From Panacibacter ginsenosidivorans (lineage in GTDB: Bacteria > Bacteroidota > Bacteroidia > Chitinophagales > Chitinophagaceae), in assembly GCF_007971225.1 (NCBI RefSeq), contig NZ_CP042435.1, positions 868,001 through 932,000 on the forward strand: DNA of 64,000 nt. The letters are read 5' to 3'. Positions 18,708 through 27,465 of this stretch are shown here, piece by piece (the first letter of the stretch is position 1; each line of letters opens with the position of its first letter). The notes below the pieces were generated by a model. The model was not told where the DNA came from. It saw nothing but the letters and a program-made list of their open reading frames with translations, and made no database searches. Both the position numbers and the translations under genes were made by a program.

Positions 18708-19225
18708 GTGCATCGCAAATTATTTTTTACATCATTGCAGTATTTATTTTATTTACTGCTTTGCTTGCAGTGACAACCAGAAAAATATTTCGCTCTGCAA
18801 TATGGTTGTTGTTTGCTTTGGTTGGTATTGCGGGTTTGTTTTTCTGGATGGATGTAGAGTTTATTGCTGCTGTTCAGATTGTGGTGTATGTTGGTGGCAT
18901 TGTGGTGTTGATCATCTTTTCTATTTTTCTTACGCAGCAATCCGGCAATGAAATGATGAAACCCAAATTAAGCAGAACAATATTTTCTGTATCGGCTGCT
19001 GTGTTTGGGTTTGCGCTGTTTTATACATTGATCGGTAAATATAATTTTCAAACAGCGTCAGGAAAAGTTTTAAATGTGGATGTTAGAGAAATCGGAACGC
19101 AATTGCTTAGCACAACAGAACACGGTTTTATTTTACCTTTTGAAGTGGTGAGTATTTTATTATTGGCCGCGATGATCGGTTGTATTGTTATTGCCATGAA
19201 ATCAAAAACTGCAACAAATGAGTGA
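18704..19225 (+). CDS. nuoJ: NADH-quinone oxidoreductase subunit J
   Basis: 173 residues with five membrane helices and the conserved FWMDVEFIAAVQIVVYVGGIVVLIIF segment that holds the pi-bulge helix TM3. Start and stop overlap those of nuoI and nuoK, consistent with coupled translation. Core membrane subunit between NuoA/H and NuoK. Confidence 0.96.
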   Translation: MSASQIIFYIIAVFILFTALLAVTTRKIFRSAIWLLFALVGIAGLFFWMDVEFIAAVQIVVYVGGIVVLIIFSIFLTQQSGNEMMKPKLSRTIFSVSAAVFGFALFYTLIGKYNFQTASGKVLNVDVREIGTQLLSTTEHGFILPFEVVSILLLAAMIGCIVIAMKSKTATNE

Positions 19226-19532
19226 GATTCCATTAAGCCATATTTTGTTTTTAAGTACAGCTTTGTTTTTTATAGGCATGTATGGTTTATTTACCAGGAG
19301 AAATCTCATTACAATTTTGATGAGCGTTGAACTGATGCTGAACAGTGTTAATATAAACTTTGTGGCGTTCAACAAATATTTATATCCTGATCAACTGAAT
19401 GGAATATTTTTTACCATTTTTATTATAACAATTGCCGCAGCAGAAGCTGCTGTTGCCATTGCGATTATTATAAATCTGTATCGCAGTCACAATTCAATTG
19501 ATGTGGAAAGTGCAGAAGAAATGAAGTGGTGA
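19218..19532 (+). CDS. nuoK: NADH-quinone oxidoreductase subunit K
   Basis: 104 residues with three helices. The key membrane glutamates sit in LMSVELMLNSVNINFVAF and in AAAEAAVAIAIIINLYR, as expected for the MrpC-like proton channel subunit. It overlaps the nuoJ end by 8 bp. Confidence 0.97.
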   Translation: MSEIPLSHILFLSTALFFIGMYGLFTRRNLITILMSVELMLNSVNINFVAFNKYLYPDQLNGIFFTIFIITIAAAEAAVAIAIIINLYRSHNSIDVESAEEMKW

Positions 19533-19574
19533 GTAGGTAGATAAATAACCGTGACAACTAAAGAAAAATATACA

Positions 19575-21506
19575 ATGAGTTATACTTCGTATGTTTCTTT
19601 AATCCCTTTACTGCCACTGGCAGGTTTTGTGGTAATAGGTTTATGGGGCAAGAAATATTTATCAAAAGTATCAGGTATAATTGGCACACTTATTCTATTA
19701 ACGATCACCGCTCTCTCTTTTGTCACTGCTTACCAATATTTTTTTGTTGATGGAAAAGCGAATGATGTTTATCAACCCATTATTGCATTTGATTATACAT
19801 GGCTAAGGTTTTCAGATAATCTTTCCATAGATATGGGCATCATACTCGATCCTATTTCCGTGATGATGCTTGTGGTGGTAGGTTTTGTTTCACTGATGGT
19901 GCATATTTTCAGCCTAGGTTATATGAAAGGAGAAGAACGTTTTGCAACGTACTATGCATTTCTTTCTTTATTTACATTTTCGATGTTAGGATTGGTGCTT
20001 TCAACAAACATATTCCAGATCTATATTTTCTGGGAATTAGTTGGTGTTTCTTCCTACCTGCTTATTGGTTTTTATTACGATAAGCCGTCGGCTGTTGCCG
20101 CATCAAAAAAAGCATTCATCGTAACACGCTTTGCGGATCTTGGATTTCTCATTGGCATTCTTATTCTTGCGTTTCATGCAGAGACATTAGACTTTCATAC
20201 TTTGATTGAAAGATTAACTGATGCATCATCCCATCAATATTTAACTGCTGCAACGACATCTCTATTTGGCGTGTCTGCACTAACGTGGGGATTGACATTA
20301 ATTTTCATCGGCGGCGCAGGAAAATCTGCGATGTTCCCTTTGCATATCTGGCTACCAGATGCGATGGAAGGTCCAACTCCTGTTTCAGCATTGATACACG
20401 CCGCGACAATGGTTGTTGCTGGTGTATATCTTGTCGCAAGATTATTTCCTGTATTTTCATTTGATGGGGTTGCGTTAGATATTGTGGGGTATGTTGGTGC
20501 ATTCTCAGCAATATTCGCTGCAGTTATTGCATGCACACAAACAGATATTAAAAGGGTGCTCGCCTACTCCACCATGTCGCAGATCGGTTATATGATGTTT
20601 GCATTGGGCGTTGCAAGAACTGATAGTGAAAATAGTTTAGGTTTTACGGCTTCCATGTTTCATTTGTTTACACATGCATTTTTTAAATCATTGTTGTTCC
20701 TATGTGCAGGTGCCATCATTCATTTGGTGCATAGCAACGATATGAAAGATATGGGTGGCTTACGAAAGCTGATGCCCGTTACGCATATTTGTTTTCTCAT
20801 CGCATGCCTTGCTATTGCAGGCATTCCACCGTTTGCAGGTTTCTTTAGCAAGGAAGAAATTTTAACTGCGGCGTATCAATCAAACAAGCTTATTTATTTC
20901 GTTGGCTTGTTTACTTCTGCGCTCACAGCATTTTATATGTTCCGTTTGTATTTCTCTATTTTCTGGAACAAAGAGCCGCATGTACATGAATCGCATCATG
21001 GCGAAGGAACAATGAGTATGAAATTACCATTGATCTTGTTGGCTACAGGCACTGTGCTTGTTGGTTTTATTCACTTTGGTTCATTTGTAACTGATGATGG
21101 CAAGCCAGTGGAAACACAAATCGATATTATTTTTTCTATCACTCCTGTTGTACTTGCAGCTGTCGCTATTTTCATTGCATCTTCATTGTATAAGACGGCG
21201 AATGATCGTCCGGAAAAGATTGCAAACGCTATCAGTTTATTATATCGTGCAGCTTATAAGAAATTTTATATAGATGAGATATATCTTTTTATCACGAAGA
21301 AAATATTGTTTAATCTGGTTGGCAAACCTGCGGCATGGATCGATAAAAACATTGTTGATGGTTTAATGAATTTGATTGCTGCCATTACTGCAAAGATCAG
21401 CGCTGCGATAAAAAGATTACAATCAGGAAAAGTACAGAATTATGCTTTGTATTTTTTTGCAGGTGTTTCGGGGCTTGCTGTAGTGTTTATCTGGTGGTGG
21501 AAGTGA
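19575..21506 (+). CDS. nuoL: NADH-quinone oxidoreductase subunit L
   Basis: 643 residues from the ATG at 19575; a GTG 24 bp upstream would add eight hydrophilic residues and is less likely. It is the distal antiporter-like subunit, with FWELVGVSSYLLIGFYY (TM5 glutamate), LPDAMEGPTPVSALIHAATMVVAGVYL and a long C-terminal lateral helix ending in a final membrane segment (ALYFFAGVSGLAVVFIWWW). It pumps protons. A 185-bp gap with a paired repeat separates it from nuoM. Confidence 0.96.
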   Translation: MSYTSYVSLIPLLPLAGFVVIGLWGKKYLSKVSGIIGTLILLTITALSFVTAYQYFFVDGKANDVYQPIIAFDYTWLRFSDNLSIDMGIILDPISVMMLVVVGFVSLMVHIFSLGYMKGEERFATYYAFLSLFTFSMLGLVLSTNIFQIYIFWELVGVSSYLLIGFYYDKPSAVAASKKAFIVTRFADLGFLIGILILAFHAETLDFHTLIERLTDASSHQYLTAATTSLFGVSALTWGLTLIFIGGAGKSAMFPLHIWLPDAMEGPTPVSALIHAATMVVAGVYLVARLFPVFSFDGVALDIVGYVGAFSAIFAAVIACTQTDIKRVLAYSTMSQIGYMMFALGVARTDSENSLGFTASMFHLFTHAFFKSLLFLCAGAIIHLVHSNDMKDMGGLRKLMPVTHICFLIACLAIAGIPPFAGFFSKEEILTAAYQSNKLIYFVGLFTSALTAFYMFRLYFSIFWNKEPHVHESHHGEGTMSMKLPLILLATGTVLVGFIHFGSFVTDDGKPVETQIDIIFSITPVVLAAVAIFIASSLYKTANDRPEKIANAISLLYRAAYKKFYIDEIYLFITKKILFNLVGKPAAWIDKNIVDGLMNLIAAITAKISAAIKRLQSGKVQNYALYFFAGVSGLAVVFIWWWK

Positions 21507-21571
21507 CAGTTTTGAATTCTGTGTTTTGAATTTAATGATGAACCAGGCATTTGTTTTTCATGTCATCAACT

Positions 21572-21641
21572 GTTGCGTCGCACACTTGTACAGTATAACA
21601 TTGATGAACAAAAAACAGAACGTTGAAGTGAGTGACACAAC
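21572..21641. repeat. Paired arm repeat between nuoL and nuoM, 30-bp loop
   Basis: F core 21572-21591 (GTTGCGTCGCACACTTGTAC) and R core 21622-21641 (GTTGAAGTGAGTGACACAAC). The loop has TTGATGAAC and CAGAAC. The F flank is B-type (CATGTCATCAACT) with GAACCAGGCAT at its outer end; the R flank is A-type (TAGTACTACAG). Confidence 0.9.
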
Positions 21642-21691
21642 GATGTTTAAAAGTAGTACTACAGTTAAGTACATAAAATAAAAATCAGCGA

Positions 21692-23182
21692 ATGAATTTA
21701 TCATTGCTTGTCATATTACCATTATTAACTGCTATCATAATCTTGTTTTGCAAAGATTTGAAACAGGTAAGAGTTGTTGCACTTTTTGGATCAATATTGC
21801 AATGCCTGCTTGTTGCATACACTTACATTATTTACAATAAAGAATTATTATCTGCTGATAAAGTATCAAATTTTTTATTAGAATATTCTCACTCATGGTT
21901 TACAGCATTAAACATCAATTATCATGTAGGTGTTGATGGCATTTCGATAGCAATGATTGCATTAACCGCATGTGTTGTATTAGCCGGCGTATTAGTTTCG
22001 TGGAAAGAAGAACGCATGAGTAAAGAATTTTTCTTTTTGCTGATGTTGCTTGCAGTTGGTGCGTATGGATTTTTTATATCCCTTGATTTGTTTACCATGT
22101 TCTTCTTTTTAGAAGTAGCAGTTATACCAAAATTTTTATTGATTGGCATCTGGGGCAGCGGCAAAAAAGAATATAATGCACTGAAACTTGCATTAATGCT
22201 GACAGCCGCATCTGCATTAGTTTTTGTGGGGTTGATGGGAATTTATTTTTACGCAGGTTCATTCAATCTTGAATACATTTCGAAGATGCACATTGATCCT
22301 GAGGTTCAGAAAATATTTTTCCCTTTTGCATTTGTGGGCTTTGGAATATTTACTGCATTGTTTCCTTTTCACACATGGGTGCCTGATGGACACTCGTCTG
22401 CACCAACAGCAGGTTCTATGTTTCTTGCAGGCATCTCGATGAAACTCGGTGGTTATGGTTGTTTGCGTGTGGCAACATACTTAATGCCTGATGCTGCAAA
22501 AGAATATTCAATGATCATTGTGGTGCTAGCTACGATTGCAATTATTTATGGTGCATTCGCTACCATGATGCAGAAAGATTTAAAATACATCAACGCATAT
22601 TCATCAGTCAGTCATTGTGGGTTTGTGTTACTTGGCATTGGAATGCTCACTGAAACTTCGATAAGAGGTGCAGTTTTGCAAATGGTATCGCATGGATTAA
22701 TGACAGCACTTTTCTTTGCTGCCATTGGAATGATCTATAGCAAAACACATACAAGAATGGTTGCACAACTTGGAGGTTTATTAAAAGTGATGCCGTTTAT
22801 TTCTGCAGTGTTTGTAATCGCAGGCTTATGTTCATTAGGGTTGCCGGGATTAAGCGGTTTTGTTGCAGAGATGACTGTATTTATGGGTTCATGGCAAAAT
22901 ACGGATAGTGCATACAGAATAGCAACAATACTTTCATGCGCATCTATAGTGGTAACTGCGGTTTATATTTTAAGAGCGATCGGGCAATCTATAATGGGAC
23001 TGGTTACTGATAAACATTATTTGAAATTAAGTGATGCAGCATGGTATGAAAAATTTGCAGTACTTGTGTTGGTTGCAGGAATTGTTTTTATTGGTATTGC
23101 TCCTTTTATATTGAACAACTTAATATCTCCGGCAACAGAAACAATTATACAGCATATAACAAATGCATTGGCTTTGAAATGA
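21692..23182 (+). CDS. nuoM: NADH-quinone oxidoreductase subunit M
   Basis: 496 residues and about 14 membrane helices; antiporter-like. Key parts are the TM5 glutamate in FFFLEVAVIPKFLLIGIWG, the TM7-8 region FPFHTWVPDGHSSAPTAG with GISMKLGGYG, and SHGLMTALFF. It restarts the operon after the repeat, with its ATG 50 bp beyond the R arm. Confidence 0.96.
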   Translation: MNLSLLVILPLLTAIIILFCKDLKQVRVVALFGSILQCLLVAYTYIIYNKELLSADKVSNFLLEYSHSWFTALNINYHVGVDGISIAMIALTACVVLAGVLVSWKEERMSKEFFFLLMLLAVGAYGFFISLDLFTMFFFLEVAVIPKFLLIGIWGSGKKEYNALKLALMLTAASALVFVGLMGIYFYAGSFNLEYISKMHIDPEVQKIFFPFAFVGFGIFTALFPFHTWVPDGHSSAPTAGSMFLAGISMKLGGYGCLRVATYLMPDAAKEYSMIIVVLATIAIIYGAFATMMQKDLKYINAYSSVSHCGFVLLGIGMLTETSIRGAVLQMVSHGLMTALFFAAIGMIYSKTHTRMVAQLGGLLKVMPFISAVFVIAGLCSLGLPGLSGFVAEMTVFMGSWQNTDSAYRIATILSCASIVVTAVYILRAIGQSIMGLVTDKHYLKLSDAAWYEKFAVLVLVAGIVFIGIAPFILNNLISPATETIIQHITNALALK

Positions 23183-23191
23183 TGATCAATT

Positions 23192-24604
23192 ATGATGAAT
23201 GATTTTTATATTTTATTGAAGCAGGAACTGGTGATAACAGTACTCATCTTTATTTTGCTTTTTATAAAAGTTGGTTCAAAAGAAAAAAGCAATGAAAGCC
23301 TGCTCAGCATTATTAATATACTGTTATTGGTAAATGTGATTGCCGGCTGTCTTTTCAGCAGAGATGGCTCATTATTTAGCAAGATGTTTGTTACAAATGA
23401 TTTGATAGTGCTGCAAAAGACCATCCTTAATTTTGGAACATTATTAATATCAATGCTGGCATACCCATGGCTAAAGAATCATAAACATGTCCTGGAGTTT
23501 TACATGCTGCTGTTATCAACTTTACTGGGAATGTTCTTTATGATCTCCGCAGGCAATCTTCTTATGTTTTATCTGGGGCTTGAGTTATCTACTATACCAC
23601 TTGCCGCAATTGTAAACTTTGATCTTAACAGAAGGCAATCTTCAGAAGGCGCAATGAAGCTGATTATTTCTTCTGCTTTTTCATCAGCATTGTTATTGTT
23701 TGGTATTTCTTTATTATATGGTACCACAGGCTCGCTTGATTATTTTGCAATAGCGCAAAAGCTTAACGGATCAGTATTACAGCTTTTCTCATTTATTCTT
23801 TTACTGGCAGGTTTTGGATTTAAAATTTCCATTGTTCCATTTCATTTATGGACAGCAGACGTATACGAGGGATCACCTGGTGCGGTTACTGCTTATCTTT
23901 CTGTTATTTCGAAAGCGGCATTTGTATTTGTTTTCACTGCTGTATTGTATAACGTGTTTAAACTTTACTATGCATCATGGTATAATATGCTTTATGTTTT
24001 AAGCATACTAACAATGCTTGTTGGAAACCTCTTCGCGATAAGGCAAAATAATCTTAAACGCTTCCTTGCATTTTCTTCCATTGCACAAGTAGGCTTTATT
24101 TTAGTAGGTATTTCCGGTATGAGCCAGGTTGCAACAACATCGGTCATTTACTTTATGTTGATCTATATCTTTTCTAACCTGGGGGCATTTGCAGTGGTAG
24201 TATTAGTAAGTGCAGCAACAGGAAAAGAAAACATTAGTGACTATAAAGCTTTTTACAGTAATAATAAATTGCTTTCCTGGGTATTAACAATCTCTTTGTT
24301 TTCTCTTGCCGGCATTCCACCAACTGCAGGTTTCTTTGGAAAATTCTTTTTGCTAATGGCTGGTGCCGGAAAAGGAAATTATGTTTTGGTTGGAATTGCA
24401 GCAGGTAATATCGTTATTTCATTTTATTATTATCTTAAAGTGGTGAAAGCAATTTTCATGGATGCAAATGATCAGCCCATTGAAAAAATAGCTATTCCTG
24501 CAATATCACGAACAGCAATGCTGATCTGTGTTTCAGGAACTTTGCTGATTGGATTTATCAGTTGGATATACGATCATATTTATTCATTAAGTTTTGGATT
24601 TTAA
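23192..24604 (+). CDS. nuoN: NADH-quinone oxidoreductase subunit N
   Basis: 470 residues, the third antiporter-like subunit. Visible are FYLGLELSTIPLAAIVNF, FKISIVPFHLWTADVYEGSPGAVTAYLSVISKAA and GIPPTAGFFGKFFLL. It begins 9 bp after nuoM and ends directly at the start of a small downstream gene, so the two are very likely translated together. Confidence 0.96.
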   Translation: MMNDFYILLKQELVITVLIFILLFIKVGSKEKSNESLLSIINILLLVNVIAGCLFSRDGSLFSKMFVTNDLIVLQKTILNFGTLLISMLAYPWLKNHKHVLEFYMLLLSTLLGMFFMISAGNLLMFYLGLELSTIPLAAIVNFDLNRRQSSEGAMKLIISSAFSSALLLFGISLLYGTTGSLDYFAIAQKLNGSVLQLFSFILLLAGFGFKISIVPFHLWTADVYEGSPGAVTAYLSVISKAAFVFVFTAVLYNVFKLYYASWYNMLYVLSILTMLVGNLFAIRQNNLKRFLAFSSIAQVGFILVGISGMSQVATTSVIYFMLIYIFSNLGAFAVVVLVSAATGKENISDYKAFYSNNKLLSWVLTISLFSLAGIPPTAGFFGKFFLLMAGAGKGNYVLVGIAAGNIVISFYYYLKVVKAIFMDANDQPIEKIAIPAISRTAMLICVSGTLLIGFISWIYDHIYSLSFGF

Positions 24605-24605
24605 A

Positions 24606-24989
24606 ATGGCAATTAATAAAAATCACGAATTCGAGGATTTGGATGGTGTTAAATGCTCCATTGTGGAGAAGAATGCAACTGTGGATCGTGTTGAATTTTT
24701 AAAATCACTTTTAGAATACAATCATTATACAGTTGTAGTGGTTGCAAGTCCGCCACCTAAAGCTGTACCTGCAAAACCTGTTGTGGTAGGGGAAGAATCT
24801 ACGCACATTCCTCCACCACCTTCTCCAGAAACTTTCACCGTTGGTGTTACAGATGTAATGTTTAACCCCACCAATGCAATATTTGGCAGATTATTAAAAA
24901 CAAAAGATGGACATGTTGTTACACTTGCTTACTGGCAACAGAAAGAAAATGTTTCACATGATGAAGTTCCTTACTTTGAAAAGAAATAA
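24606..24989 (+). CDS. Small conserved-looking protein linked to nuoN, unknown function
   Basis: 127 residues from the ATG at 24606, 1 bp past the nuoN stop; an upstream TTG at 24594 would overlap nuoN. It is soluble with no signal peptide. The N-terminal part (about 1-45) has the shape of a small alpha/beta fold (VKCSIVEKNATVDRVEFLKSLL). A proline-rich linker follows (SPPPKAVPAKP, then HIPPPPSP), then a C-terminal beta-rich segment (FTVGVTDVMFNPTNAIFGR). I do not recognise it. Its position suggests a role in complex I assembly or regulation, but this is inference only. Confidence 0.75.
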   Translation: MAINKNHEFEDLDGVKCSIVEKNATVDRVEFLKSLLEYNHYTVVVVASPPPKAVPAKPVVVGEESTHIPPPPSPETFTVGVTDVMFNPTNAIFGRLLKTKDGHVVTLAYWQQKENVSHDEVPYFEKK

Positions 24990-25014
24990 ATTGTCAGTTG
25001 CCATAATTCAGAAC

Positions 25015-25034
25015 GCACAAGTGAGTGACACAAC
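25015..25034 (-). repeat. Dispersed arm repeat, R orientation (breaks the alternation)
   Basis: GCACAAGTGAGTGACACAAC, preceded by CAGAAC and followed by B-type flank AGACGATGCCACGAAGTAC. It lies 25 bp after the last gene of the nuo operon. It is one of two places where an R follows an R. Confidence 0.9.
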
Positions 25035-25120
25035 AGACGATGCCACGAAGTACAACAGCAGATAGCCAAAACTTCTCTCTGGTTAATATCAGCCCGCTGC
25101 ATTAGATTTGTAAGACCAAC

Positions 25121-26362
25121 ATGAAACCAACTAACAGATTTTTGCTTGTATTTATCCTGGGATTACTTTCTGCAATAGGCCCATTTTCCATTGACATGTA
25201 CCTGCCGGGATTTCCTGATATAGCCAAAGACCTGAATACAACTGTTGCAACGATCTCGCTTTCTTTATCAAGTTTCTTTATTGGGATATCTGTTGGGCAA
25301 TTAATATATGGGCCATTGCTTGATAGATTTGGGCGCAAAACGCCTTTGTATGTTGGATTGATCTCGTATGTTATAACCTCTGCAGGCTGCGCTATGGCTG
25401 CATCTTCACATCAATTAATCATACTGCGATTCTTGCAAGCGCTGGGTTCATGCGCAGGTATGGTAGCTTCGAGAGCAATGGTTCGCGACTTGTTTCCAGT
25501 AAATAAGACTGCAAAAGTATTTTCGCAATTAATGCTGGTAATTGGTGTATCACCGATCATTGCACCAACTGCAGGCGGTTATTTAACTGCTGCATTTGGA
25601 TGGCACAGTATATTCATTGTGTTAACTATAATGGTTGCATTGATTCTTGTTGGCGTACATTTTTATTTACCCGAAAGCAGAAAGGCAGATAAAAATGTTT
25701 CGCTGAAACCAACACTCATTTTTAAAAATTATGTAAATGTTTTAAAGGAGCCACAATTCATCACGTATGCTTTTACAGGGGCATTGGCATCTGCGGGATT
25801 ATATGCATATATTTCTGGTTCACCATTTGTGTGCATGCAATTGTTTCATGCGTCTGAAAAATTATATGGATGGATCTTCGCTATCATCGCAAGCGGCTTG
25901 ATTGCGTGCAGCCAGGTAAATAGTTTCTTGCTTAAAGAGAAGAAAAGTGAACAAATCATAAAAAGAGCTCTGCTCTTTCAATCAATAACAGCAATACTTT
26001 TATTCGTTTGCACTTCATTTGGTTTACTCAATCTTTTTGGAACAGTTGCCTTCATCTTTGTTTTTCTTTGTTGCCAGGGTTTTATTTTTCCCAATTCATC
26101 TGCATTGTCACTGGCACCTTTTACAAAGAATGCGGGCAGTGCATCTGCCATGCTTGGTACTATTCAGATGAGTATTGGCGCTTTAAGTTCTGCAATGGTA
26201 AGCTTCCTTAGTAATAATACTGCACTGCCTATGACCGGCGTTATGGCAATTTGTGCTACCGGGGCATTCTCCATTTTATTGATTGGTCATACCATCATAC
26301 GCTATAAGGCAAAACAGGAAGATGTAAATGAAGAGACTGCAGAAATGATAAGTAATTTATGA
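25121..26362 (+). CDS. Bcr/CflA-type multidrug efflux transporter (MFS)
   Basis: 413 residues and 12 predicted helices. The family signature SIDMYLPGFPDIAKDL is in TM1, motif A follows TM2 (LIYGPLLDRFGRKTPLYVG), and LRFLQALGSCAGMVASRAMVRDLF covers TM4. Members export chloramphenicol, bicyclomycin, sulfonamides or cysteine by proton antiport in the inner membrane; the substrate here is unknown. Single gene, closed by a repeat arm 39 bp after its stop. Confidence 0.92.
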   Translation: MKPTNRFLLVFILGLLSAIGPFSIDMYLPGFPDIAKDLNTTVATISLSLSSFFIGISVGQLIYGPLLDRFGRKTPLYVGLISYVITSAGCAMAASSHQLIILRFLQALGSCAGMVASRAMVRDLFPVNKTAKVFSQLMLVIGVSPIIAPTAGGYLTAAFGWHSIFIVLTIMVALILVGVHFYLPESRKADKNVSLKPTLIFKNYVNVLKEPQFITYAFTGALASAGLYAYISGSPFVCMQLFHASEKLYGWIFAIIASGLIACSQVNSFLLKEKKSEQIIKRALLFQSITAILLFVCTSFGLLNLFGTVAFIFVFLCCQGFIFPNSSALSLAPFTKNAGSASAMLGTIQMSIGALSSAMVSFLSNNTALPMTGVMAICATGAFSILLIGHTIIRYKAKQEDVNEETAEMISNL

Positions 26363-26401
26363 GTTTTTTTAGCCTCTCTTTGGACTAAGCATGATGCTTT
26401 T

Positions 26402-26421
26402 GTTGCGTCGCACTCTTGTAC
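26402..26421 (+). repeat. Dispersed arm repeat, F orientation
   Basis: Exact consensus. It sits between two convergent genes, 39 bp and 19 bp from their stops. The flank is A-type (CTAAGCATGATGCTTTT). With the arm at 26980 it brackets the DUF6526 gene. Confidence 0.9.
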
Positions 26422-26440
26422 AGCCTGAAATAAAGGAGCT

Positions 26441-26875
26441 TTATACGCGGTGATGATCGGGCTTCCAGTTTGTAATTGAGTTTTTTATATCCTTACTGCT
26501 TAAATTTTCTTCTGCAGCACGCTGCGCCAGCATTGGCATTTCTTCATCAGGAGCAAAACGTAAAGCTATGATCTGAGACAAAGTTAAACGATTGTCAAGC
26601 CTTCTCCCCGTCAATACAAAATGTCTGAAATTCTCTTCTGCTCTTATGGCTCTGTCCTGCGCCCTTAAAGGAAAACTTCTTATATACCAGAATAAAAGAC
26701 ACAAAATAATTGCTGCCAAACATATAAGCGATGCAGAATACAAATTAGCATGATCATATAGAGAGTTATACAGATTTACAATTGAGCCTATTAATAAAGC
26801 TATGATAGCTGCTGCAGTAATAAAATGGAAGCCTGGAACATATTGTGCATGATTTTTATGGTTCTGCTCTTTCAT
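26441..26875 (-). CDS. DUF6526 family membrane protein
   Basis: 144 residues with two adjacent membrane helices (HFITAAAIIALLIGSIVNLY and ASLICLAAIILCLLFWYIR, about 17-37 and 48-67). A conserved charged tail follows with RAQDRAIRAEENFRHFVLTGR and LTLSQIIALRFAPDEEMP, the hallmark of this family. Function is unknown. It is one of four single minus-strand small genes bracketed by an F arm at the 3' side and an R arm at the 5' side. Confidence 0.85.
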   Translation of the reverse strand: MKEQNHKNHAQYVPGFHFITAAAIIALLIGSIVNLYNSLYDHANLYSASLICLAAIILCLLFWYIRSFPLRAQDRAIRAEENFRHFVLTGRRLDNRLTLSQIIALRFAPDEEMPMLAQRAAEENLSSKDIKNSITNWKPDHHRV

Positions 26876-26979
26876 GTAAAATTATTTGCAATAAAAATAT
26901 CAATAAAAAAATCAAAGTGCTTTTATTTCTTATTTGGTGTATGACGACGTCTTTTCAAATGCTGAATAGAGGAAAATAA

Positions 26980-26999
26980 GTACAAGTGAGTGACACAAC
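26980..26999 (-). repeat. Dispersed arm repeat, R orientation
   Basis: GTACAAGTGAGTGACACAAC followed by A-type flank AAAAGCTTTATAGTAGTAAT. It lies 104 bp upstream of the DUF6526 start. Confidence 0.9.
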
Positions 27000-27465
27000 A
27001 AAAGCTTTATAGTAGTAATCATGCAAAGTAAATATCGTCTCTAATACATCTTCAACAAAGCTTTTTACAGTTTATAGGTATTATTTCAAAGCAGAAGATG
27101 ATATGATGGATAAGCTATAAAACAGAGGCTCCCGAAAATTTTCGGGAGCCCGTTTTTAGTACATTAACTTTTGGACGATGAGGATATTGGATATTTATAC
27201 TGCTAATTTATGCATGCTTTAACATTCGGTCCAAATCAATTGAACATTTGAATATCCAAATAAGACACAAAATATCTTAAGCAGACATAAAATAATAATA
27301 TATACATTGATAATCAACATTATAAAATTTCGCTTAAGCATAATTAAAAAAGTTTTATGATTTCCATTTGCTGCATGCCTTAGAGCTTTTTACAGATGAT
27401 AAATTACAACATTACATGAAAAAGCAAGTACTAAAGGCGCTGAATCGACTTACACCTAAGTCAAT
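27000..27465. other. Intergenic region, no protein gene, one orphan hairpin
   Basis: Apart from the repeat flank and the palindrome at 27127-27150 I see no coding sequence. The region is AT-rich and could hold a small RNA ending at the hairpin. Confidence 0.5.
27127..27157 (+). terminator. Perfect 24-bp palindrome with T-run, no gene upstream
   Basis: GGCTCCCGAAAA pairs exactly with TTTTCGGGAGCC (27127-27150), followed on the plus strand by CGTTTTTAG. The form is that of a strong terminator, but no plus-strand gene ends nearby. On the minus strand it is 315 bp past the acyl-CoA ligase stop. Confidence 0.75.

Noticed and set aside
19551-19574. GTG start for nuoL
   Set aside because: Adds a short charged leader before the first helix; the ATG at 19575 fits the family better.
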